From NCBI GenBank assembly GCA_030018855.1, contig JASEHG010000063.1, forward strand, positions 1 to 9,873: a stretch of DNA of 9,873 nucleotides, written 5' to 3'. The notes beneath the pieces were generated by a model. It saw only the letters and a list, made by a program, of their open reading frames with translations. It was not told where the DNA came from and did no database searches. This document shows positions 5,847-9,873 of this stretch, in pieces. Made by a program: the position numbers and the translations under genes. How positions within the stretch are numbered: the stretch's first letter is position 1; each line of letters opens with the position of its first letter. This DNA is from Candidatus Brocadiaceae bacterium (lineage in GTDB: Bacteria; Planctomycetota; Brocadiia; Brocadiales; Bathyanammoxibiaceae).

Positions 5847-6798
5847 TAAAGGCCTTCCCCTCGTGCAGTGGATGTCCCCTGAGGTACTCTGCGGCGGTCA
5901 TGGCCCTGCCACCTTCGGGCTGGAGGTGCGTTACCCATAGGGCACCTCCATTAGCGGCTACAAGTATGCCTTCTCCTGATAGTTTTATTATTGTGCCTGG
6001 TTTGGCTGGTAGGGGTTGAATATTTTCAACCCCTACATCTTCAGTAGCCAGCCTGCTACGGAGTATAAGAAGCCTTTTCCCAGTTGGGAGGGAGGTGTAG
6101 GCCCCGGGTCTGGGGTTCATGCCTCGGATAAAGTTGTGTACCTTCTGGGCAGGTTGTGCCCACTTTATCAGGCCGTCTCCTCTTTTTAGCTTCGGGGCCA
6201 TGGTGGCCAATTCGTGTCTTTGTGGGAGGAAACAGACGCTGGAGTGTTCAAAGCCATCCACCACCTTCGTTAGCAGATTGGCCCCGATAATGGCAAGTCT
6301 CTCCCCCAGTTCTCCTGCGTTCTCCTCAGGGTCTATTTCCACGAAATCCTGGGCTATTATATCCCCGCTGTCCATCTTTTCCGCCACCCGTAAGACGGTG
6401 ACCCCGGTCTGGGTCTCGCCCCTTATGATGGCCCAATTTATAGGGGCGGCCCCCCTGTATTTGGGCAATAGTGAGGCGTGGAGGTTTATACAGCAGATTT
6501 TGGGCAGTTCAATAAAGGCCCTTGCGAGCCTCTGCCCGAATGCCACTACCACTATGATGTCTGGGGCCAGGCCCCTTAGCTCCGTCAGGAAAGGCCCTTC
6601 ATTGACGCTATCAGGCTGGAGTACCCGTAGTCCTAACTCCAGTGCCAGTCCCTTGACCGGTGGTGGCAGGGGATGACCGCTACGCCCCCTGGGCCTATCG
6701 GGTTGGGTAACTACGACGGAAATCTTGTGGTTAGACTGGGCCAGGCCCTTGAGGCTGGGGAGGGCAAAGGAGGGTGTGCCTAAGAAAACAAGGTTCAT
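5842..6798 (-). CDS. fmt: Methionyl-tRNA formyltransferase
   Basis: A 318-residue enzyme that formylates Met-tRNA(fMet) with 10-formyl-THF for initiation. The N-terminal Rossmann domain has FLGTPSFALPSL, VVTQPDRPRGR and IIVVVAFGQ. The catalytic region is CINLHASLLPKYRGAAPI with Asn105 and His107, plus Asp143 in MDSGDI. The tRNA-binding C-terminal domain begins near APKLKRGDGLIKW (201-213) with NFIRGMNPRPGAYT and ends LQPEGGRAMTAAEYLRG. Length and motif order are normal. Residues 255-263 (VGVENIQPL), in the variable loop before KPGTI, are encoded by a perfect GTAGGGG palindrome (6009-6036), probably a repeat inserted in frame. The stop codon lies in an inverted repeat. def lies upstream on the same strand (113-bp gap), the classic def-fmt neighbourhood. 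Confidence 0.97.
   Translation of the reverse strand: MNLVFLGTPSFALPSLKGLAQSNHKISVVVTQPDRPRGRSGHPLPPPVKGLALELGLRVLQPDSVNEGPFLTELRGLAPDIIVVVAFGQRLARAFIELPKICCINLHASLLPKYRGAAPINWAIIRGETQTGVTVLRVAEKMDSGDIIAQDFVEIDPEENAGELGERLAIIGANLLTKVVDGFEHSSVCFLPQRHELATMAPKLKRGDGLIKWAQPAQKVHNFIRGMNPRPGAYTSLPTGKRLLILRSRLATEDVGVENIQPLPAKPGTIIKLSGEGILVAANGGALWVTHLQPEGGRAMTAAEYLRGHPLHEGKAFN
6009..6036. repeat. 28-bp palindrome inside the fmt coding sequence
   Basis: GTAGGGGTTGAA (6009-6020) and TTCAACCCCTAC (6025-6036) are perfectly complementary around TATT. Length and ends match the intergenic GTAGGGG family. On the minus strand it is translated as VGVENIQPL, fmt residues 255-263, in a loop of the C-terminal domain. 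Confidence 0.92.
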
Positions 6799-6819
6799 TC
6801 TGGGTTAGTAGACCGTAGG

Positions 6820-6931
6820 CAGTAAGCAATAAATACTAGGCACTAGACACTAGGCACTACGCACTACGAACTGAACAAGCGGGATTTCTGTTTAGTCCTA
6901 GTGCTTAGTACCTAGTGCTTAGTGCTTACTG
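6820..6931. repeat. Inverted repeat of CACTAGG-type units between fmt and def, overlapping the def stop
   Basis: The arm 6820-6855 (CAGTAAGCA, then three TAGGCACTA-like units) pairs with 6896-6931 with about 7 mismatches in 36 nt, around a 40-nt loop. The right arm encodes the last residues of deformylase (VSTKH) and its stop at 6912-6914. The sequence is unrelated to the TAGGGG repeats but is placed in the same way. It fills the 113-bp gap before fmt; no separate fmt promoter was recognised. Confidence 0.82.
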
Positions 6932-7448
6932 TTTTTACAGCGTACATCTCTTCAAGTTCTTTTAGTCTCCTGGAGACCGTCAGGCGGCTGGCGGGGGTCA
7001 TCCTGTCAATAATCAGGATACCGTTGAGGTGGTCTATCTCGTGCTGCCAGACCCTGGCCGGGAGGTCTTCCACCTCCATCTCCAACCTCTCTCCCTTGAG
7101 GGTAAAGGCTACCACCACCACCTTTTGGGCCCTCCTCACCTTTCCCAGGACACCTGGGAGGCTGAGGCACCCCTCCTCTTCCAGGGTCTCACCCTCACTA
7201 TGGATTATCTCTGGATTAATAAAGACCTTCTCTCCTGTACGTTCCCCCGTCTCGTCCTTTACTATCAGGCGTTCAAGCCAGCCCACCTGGTTAGCGGCAA
7301 GGCCCACCCCGCAGGCCTCATACATAAGCTCCAGCATCCCCTCGGCCTTTTCCTGATAATCCCCTCCGCCTGAGGCGGACTGGTTTATATCCTTTATCGG
7401 CGTAGCCTTCTTACGGAGGATAGGTTCTGGGTAATATAATATCTGCAT
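6912..7448 (-). CDS. def: Peptide deformylase
   Basis: A 178-residue metal-dependent amidase that removes the formyl group from the N-terminal Met of new proteins. All three signatures are intact: GVGLAANQVG (47-56, Gln54), EGCLSLPG (Cys94 metal ligand) and HEIDH (His136 and His140 metal ligands, Glu137 catalytic). The N-terminal ILYYPEPILRKKATPI is typical. Residues 24-28 (SASGG) in the loop before DYQEKAEGM are encoded exactly by the mini-palindrome TCCGCCTCAGGCGGA (7365-7379 complement), an apparent five-codon insertion. The C-terminal VSTKH is encoded by the CACTAGG repeat. ATG 7446-7448 has AAAGG about 10 nt upstream. It is divergent from rpsT with promoters in the shared gap. Confidence 0.97.
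   Translation of the reverse strand: MQILYYPEPILRKKATPIKDINQSASGGGDYQEKAEGMLELMYEACGVGLAANQVGWLERLIVKDETGERTGEKVFINPEIIHSEGETLEEEGCLSLPGVLGKVRRAQKVVVVAFTLKGERLEMEVEDLPARVWQHEIDHLNGILIIDRMTPASRLTVSRRLKELEEMYAVKTVSTKH
7365..7379. repeat. 15-bp mini-palindrome inside the def coding sequence
   Basis: TCCGCCT-G-AGGCGGA; exact family members (variable centre) occur at 4631-4645 and 5618-5632, with a one-mismatch copy at 4810-4824. It is read in frame as SASGG, deformylase residues 24-28. Being 15 bp, it adds five codons without shifting the frame. Confidence 0.85.
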
Positions 7449-7469
7449 AGTTTTTACCTTTAAAACTTA

Positions 7470-7498
7470 AATATAACATCCGTAGCAGGTAAAAGCAA
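7470..7498 (-). promoter_or_regulatory. Probable def promoter
   Basis: On the minus strand TTGCTT (7493-7498), a 17-bp spacer and TATATT (7470-7475) are placed to give a leader of about 15 nt before the def ATG at 7448. The -10 is good and the -35 moderate. Confidence 0.5.
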
Positions 7499-7528
7499 GG
7501 AAGTATGTCCCAAGACAAAATATGCTCA

Positions 7529-7573
7529 TTGACAACGCCCTCAGGGTCTGTTAGATTCTTGGCAATAAGGAGG
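7529..7573 (+). promoter_or_regulatory. rpsT promoter and ribosome site
   Basis: TTGACA (7529-7534), a spacer of exactly 17 bp and TAGATT (7552-7557) form a strong sigma70-type promoter. AAGGAGG (7567-7573) lies 4 nt before the ATG at 7578. Predicted transcription starts near 7564, so the leader is very short and leaves little room for the leader-based S20 autoregulation known in enterobacteria. Confidence 0.75.
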
Positions 7574-7577
7574 AAAT

Positions 7578-7859
7578 ATGCCACATACACCATCGGCCCT
7601 TAAGACGCTGAAACAGGACGTAAAGAAGAGGCTGAGGAACCGGAGTGCTAAATCAGCCCTGAAGACCCAGTTAAAGAGGTTCTCAACAACCCTGCAGGCA
7701 GGGGATGTTGAGGCCATAAGGGAGCAGTTCCGTCTTACCGTTAAGCTACTGGACCACACGGCCTCCAGGGGGATTATAAATAAGGGTACCGCCTCAAGGA
7801 AGAAGTCCCAGCTCGCACTAAAGCTCAATAAACTGGTTGCTACTGGGAGCAAGAAATAA
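7578..7859 (+). CDS. rpsT: 30S ribosomal protein S20
   Basis: A 93-residue, strongly basic, helical protein that binds 16S rRNA in the body of the 30S subunit. The S20 pattern is complete: SALKTLKQDVKKRLRNRSAK near the N-terminus, the middle FSTTLQAGDVEAIREQFRLTVKLLDHTASRG, and INKGTASRKKSQLALKLNKL at the end. The length is slightly above the usual 85-90. The excellent ribosome site fixes the start at ATG 7578. It is monocistronic: divergent from def, convergent with the deacetylase-like gene. The stop TAA is followed at once by TAGGGGTTAG filler repeat. Confidence 0.97.
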   Translation: MPHTPSALKTLKQDVKKRLRNRSAKSALKTQLKRFSTTLQAGDVEAIREQFRLTVKLLDHTASRGIINKGTASRKKSQLALKLNKLVATGSKK

Positions 7860-8066
7860 TAGGGGTTAGAGGCTGGGGTGCAGGGGTTAGAGAAATTGAG
7901 ACCTCTGCAAAAGTCACCGCACTACTTCATGTCATTCTGAGCGAAGCGAAGAATCTGAGATTCTTCGGTCGTTCCACTCCCTCAGAATGACATCTTGTAG
8001 GGTTTTTCAGAGGTCTCAAATTGTGAATTTATAAATTCCAAATCCGAAATCCGCATTCCACAATTC
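7860..8066. repeat. Inverted filler repeat between convergent genes, split by a MITE
   Basis: Left part AGGGGTTAGAGGCTGGGGTGCAGGGG-like sequence (7861-7897) faces the right part ending ATTCCTATCCCCTGATCCCTGTCCCCTGC (to 8091). With the MITE at 7898-8017 removed, AAATTGTGAATTT and its inverse CACAATT join these arms into one large imperfect hairpin. The MITE therefore landed in an older repeat. The right arm runs into the deacetylase-like gene and encodes its last residues. Confidence 0.7.
7893..8022. mobile_element. MITE-like element copy 2 (120 bp) with 5-bp target duplication
   Basis: The element spans 7898-8017 and is flanked by AAATT (7893-7897, 8018-8022). Terminal inverted repeats are GAGACCTCTGCAAAA and TTTTTCAGAGGTCTC (14 of 15 complementary). 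The inner GTCATTCTGAG (7931-7941) and CTCAGAATGAC (7981-7991) are perfectly complementary, and GAAGAATCT-G-AGATTCTTC (7948-7966) is at the centre. It has no coding capacity. This is the most compact copy here and probably closest to the basic unit. Confidence 0.92.
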
Positions 8067-9020
8067 CTATCCCCTGATCCCTGTCCCCTGCCTTTCCAGT
8101 GCCCTCAGGTGGTGTTCCACGCACAGGGGCAGACCTTCCAGGCTGTACCCCCCTTCCAGACATGAAACTATCCTGCCCGAGGCGGACTCCCTGGCTACTT
8201 CAATAGTTAGCTCTGTGAGTCTCCTAAAATCCTCCGGCTCAAGGCCCAGTCCTGCGATGGGGTCTTCCGTATAGGTATCAAAACCGGCGGAGATGAGCAC
8301 AAATTCGGGGCGATAGCCCTTTGCCTGCCCCTTCAGCATCTCCTCAAAGACCTCCAGGTATTCTTCTCTTGAGATATTCCAGTCCAGGGGGATGTTCAGG
8401 GTGAAGCCCTTTCCTGGGCCTGTGCCTGTCTCCCCCTGACTGCCTGTGCCGGGGTAGAAGGGCCAGCGGTGCAGTGAGATGTAGAGGACCCTTGGCTCCT
8501 CGTAGAAGGCCTCCTGTGTCCCGTTGCCGTGGTGGCAGTCCCAGTCCAGGATGAGTACCCTCTGGAGGTGGTGTCTGGAGAGGAGGTGACTGGCGGCTAT
8601 GGCTACGTTATTAAAGAGACAAAAACCCATCCCCCTGGTGGGGGTGGCATGGTGGCCGGGGGGCCTCACCATGCAAAAGGCGTTTGTGGCCTTACCTGCC
8701 ATGACGGCATCCACGGCATCTACCAGTGCCCCTGCGGCGTAAAGGGCCGCCTCATAAGAGTCCCTGGAGACTACGGTATCCGGGTCTAACTGGCCGCCCC
8801 CCCTCCTGGCCATCTCTTTTACAGTGTTGATGTATTCCTGACTGTGAACAAGGGCAATATCCTCCTCTGTGGCCTTCCCGGGCGTCTCCACACGGAGTTT
8901 ATCCCATAGTCCTGTCGCCTTCAGGCGGGTGAGGATAGCCTCCAGCCTCCTGGGAGATTCGGGGTGGAACCCTCCGGTATCGTGCTTGAGGAATATGTCG
9001 TGATAGTAGAGGAGAGTCAT
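8067..9020 (-). CDS. Histone deacetylase / acetoin-utilisation family hydrolase
   Basis: A 317-residue zinc deacetylase of the arginase-fold HDAC superfamily (bacterial class II-like). The family start YYHDIFLKHDTGGFHPESPRRL is followed by RPPGHHA (His123-His124 charge-relay dyad), GFCLFNNVAIAA and LDWDCHHGNGTQ (zinc ligands Asp161 and His163). Then come ISAGFDTY (zinc ligand Asp248) and LEGGY (Tyr292, at the catalytic Tyr position). All catalytic positions are intact, so it is probably an active amidohydrolase. The substrate (acetyl-lysine protein, acetylpolyamine or another amide) cannot be told from sequence. No acetyltransferase partner is adjacent. The last residues, QGTGIRG, and the stop are encoded by repeat sequence, and no ribosome site is visible before ATG 9020 because a repeat reaches the start codon. 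Confidence 0.93.
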   Translation of the reverse strand: MTLLYYHDIFLKHDTGGFHPESPRRLEAILTRLKATGLWDKLRVETPGKATEEDIALVHSQEYINTVKEMARRGGGQLDPDTVVSRDSYEAALYAAGALVDAVDAVMAGKATNAFCMVRPPGHHATPTRGMGFCLFNNVAIAASHLLSRHHLQRVLILDWDCHHGNGTQEAFYEEPRVLYISLHRWPFYPGTGSQGETGTGPGKGFTLNIPLDWNISREEYLEVFEEMLKGQAKGYRPEFVLISAGFDTYTEDPIAGLGLEPEDFRRLTELTIEVARESASGRIVSCLEGGYSLEGLPLCVEHHLRALERQGTGIRG

Positions 9021-9026
9021 AAGTTA

Positions 9027-9088
9027 GGGGGCAGGGAGTAGTAAGATTTTATCCTGCTATCCCCTACTCCCTACCCCCTACTCCCTAG
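9027..9088. repeat. GGGAGTAGGGGG-type inverted repeat upstream of the deacetylase-like gene
   Basis: GGGGGCAGGGAGTAG (9027-9041) pairs with CTACTCCCTACCCCC (9064-9078) with one mismatch, followed by further CTACTCCC. It occupies the leader of the deacetylase-like gene from 7 nt before its ATG, replacing any Shine-Dalgarno sequence, and could hinder ribosome loading. Confidence 0.8.
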
Positions 9089-9102
9089 TTCCTGCCACCT
9101 AA

Positions 9103-9131
9103 TCTTTAATTGATTGTTACCCTCCTGTCAA
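9103..9131 (-). promoter_or_regulatory. Candidate promoter for the deacetylase-like gene
   Basis: On the minus strand a perfect TTGACA (9126-9131), a 17-bp spacer and TAAAGA (9103-9108). The -10 is weak. It interleaves with the oppositely directed promoter at 9110-9138. Confidence 0.4.
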
Positions 9132-9138
9132 ATATAAT
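9110..9138 (+). promoter_or_regulatory. RNase H gene promoter
   Basis: TTGATT (9110-9115), a 17-bp spacer and a perfect TATAAT (9133-9138). Expected transcription starts around 9145, only about 8 nt before the ATG at 9153, and no Shine-Dalgarno sequence is visible, so translation may be leaderless or nearly so. Confidence 0.6.
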
Positions 9139-9152
9139 TTAGACCACCGGAC

Positions 9153-9734
9153 ATGGGCACTACAGACCTGGAGGTATTGGAGCTGGTTTTCCGTAGTGTG
9201 GACATGGAGACCCTTAAGGCCAAAGACCCTTCCATTACAGGGGAGAGGTTAAGGGGTCTCCTGGACAGCCTGAAGGGGAAGTTAGGGGCTGGTGTGGCAT
9301 CTGCCCTACCGACAGAGGAGATTGTCCTTTATGTTGATGGAGCGGCCCGTGGGAATCCGGGGAAGGCTGGCATTGGGGTAGTCTTGAGGGATAAAAGAGA
9401 CAAGGTCATAGAGGAGGCGGGTCAGTATATAGGGGAGACTACCAACAACGTGGCGGAGTATAGGGCCTTACTGGAGGGCCTCAAGAGGTCCCTGGCCAGG
9501 GGGGTTAAGGGGGTGGAGATATTTTCAGATAGTGAACTCATGGTAAAACAGATTAATGGGGAGTACAGGGTAAAGTCCCAGTCCTTGTTACACCTCTATA
9601 TGGAGGCAATGAAGTTGCTAAGTAGTCTGACTCACTGGAAGATAGCCCACATTTCCAGGGAGCGGAATTCCAGGGCCGATGCCCTGGCCAATATGGCTAT
9701 AGATAGTCAAACAGGGGATAGGGTTAGGGAGTAG
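9153..9734 (+). CDS. Ribonuclease HI family protein with N-terminal helical extension
   Basis: A 193-residue protein. Residues about 55-183 are a type I RNase H domain that cleaves RNA in RNA-DNA hybrids (primer and R-loop removal). The active site is complete: Asp62 in YVDGAARGNPG, Glu102 in ETTNNVAEY, Asp126 in FSDSELMVKQINGEY, and Asp176 in RNSRADALAN, with His166 just before. Residues 1-52 (LEVLELVFRSVDMETL, then ITGERLRGLLDSLKGKL) form a charged helical extension, not the classic hybrid-binding domain as far as I can tell. TTNNVAEY places it with the RnhA-like group common in Gram-positives, archaea and many uncultured phyla. It starts at ATG 9153, just behind a good promoter but without a ribosome site; Met18 is an alternative start. 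The last residues DRVRE and the TAG are written in the TAGGGAGTAGGGGG filler repeat. Confidence 0.93.
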   Translation: MGTTDLEVLELVFRSVDMETLKAKDPSITGERLRGLLDSLKGKLGAGVASALPTEEIVLYVDGAARGNPGKAGIGVVLRDKRDKVIEEAGQYIGETTNNVAEYRALLEGLKRSLARGVKGVEIFSDSELMVKQINGEYRVKSQSLLHLYMEAMKLLSSLTHWKIAHISRERNSRADALANMAIDSQTGDRVRE

Positions 9735-9761
9735 GGGGTAGCAAGGCTTTGCTAATCCCCC
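9734..9761. repeat. Hairpin after the RNase H gene
   Basis: GGGGG (9734-9738) pairs with CCCCC (9757-9761), and AGCAA (9740-9744) with TTGCT (9749-9753) around GGCT. It directly overlaps the stop codon end. There is no T-run behind it, so a factor-independent terminator role is doubtful. Confidence 0.6.
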
Positions 9762-9819
9762 GCTCCTGATTTGAGGAACTCTCCCGTATAATGCGTTACT
9801 TAAGATATACAAACAACAC

Positions 9820-9873
9820 ATACTGAGACCTCTGAAAAAGTCGCTACAGCACCCTTTGTCATTCTGAGCGAAG
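9820..9873. mobile_element. MITE-like element copy 3, cut by window end
   Basis: GAGACCTCTGAAAAAGTC begins at 9825 and GTCATTCTGAG follows at 9858-9868, in the same order and spacing as the other two copies. Only the left part is in the window. If intact, it should end with a CAGAGGTCTC-like end followed by ATACT, the 5 bp preceding it (9820-9824). Confidence 0.85.

Noticed and set aside
6119..7373. Plus-strand open frames over fmt and def
   Set aside because: Antisense to two essential, fully conserved genes; compositionally odd and without ribosome sites.
8171..8186. Possible mini-palindrome copy inside the deacetylase-like gene (encodes ESASGR, similar to SASGG in Def)
   Set aside because: Three mismatches destroy the palindrome, and the protein aligns with the family pattern without extra residues at this point.
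3148..9740. CRISPR array suspected from many recurring short repeats
   Set aside because: Repeats are inverted, of several kinds and irregularly spaced, with no repeat-spacer periodicity and no cas genes.
9787..9792. TATAAT after the RNase H gene
   Set aside because: No -35 at suitable spacing (TTGAGG is only 10 bp upstream) and no gene follows within the window.

Overview
The window is bacterial chromosome of roughly 50% GC, with conserved housekeeping genes separated by gaps unusually rich in short inverted repeats. The taxon cannot be fixed from sequence alone. The divergent PurN (SGGGRTLQN in place of the usual GxGSNLQ, and a longer loop after NIHPALIPAF) reminds me of planctomycete-type enzymes. 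Together with the dense repeat filler this suggests an uncultivated, Planctomycetota-like or related lineage, held with low confidence.

Layout: (1) 1-2249, plus strand: a PAS/histidine kinase truncated by the window start, a stand-alone receiver (CheY-like) protein 1 nt downstream, and an XRE-type HTH regulator with a large C-terminal domain. This is probably one signalling operon. It is interrupted between the second and third genes by an 80-bp insertion/duplication carrying a 28-bp palindrome. (2) 2250-2490: a structured gap ending in a probable intrinsic terminator. (3) 2491-3086, plus strand: a DUF433/DUF5615 pair overlapping by 1 nt, a candidate type II toxin-antitoxin module. (4) 3257-7448, minus strand: def, fmt, purN and an M16 peptidase gene. 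All four point the same way but are spaced by repeat-filled gaps, so they are probably not one tight operon. (5) 7578-7859, plus strand: rpsT (ribosomal protein S20), divergent from def, with a good sigma70-type promoter. (6) 8067-9020, minus strand: a histone-deacetylase/acetoin-utilisation family hydrolase. (7) 9153-9734, plus strand: a type I RNase H with an N-terminal extension, transcribed from a promoter interleaved with the divergent hydrolase promoter.

Functionally, def and fmt form the N-formyl-methionine cycle of translation initiation. Fmt consumes 10-formyl-THF and so does PurN, so the minus-strand block combines protein maturation with one-carbon and purine metabolism. rpsT and rnhA are further housekeeping genes. 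The kinase/receiver/HTH trio and the toxin-antitoxin pair are the accessory part.

The most striking content is the repeat landscape. There are three copies of a MITE-like element with terminal inverted repeats (GAGACCTCTGAAAAAGTC type), two of them with perfect 5-bp target duplications. A family of 26-38 bp GTAGGG...CCCTAC palindromes includes one member inside the fmt coding sequence. A 15-bp mini-palindrome TCCGCCTNAGGCGGA occurs inside the def coding sequence, inside a MITE copy and inside a GTAGGGGC palindrome. Long imperfect inverted repeats built of TAGGGG-like or CTAGGCACT-like units contain the stop codons of several genes. No CRISPR array, tRNA, rRNA or intact transposase gene is visible.
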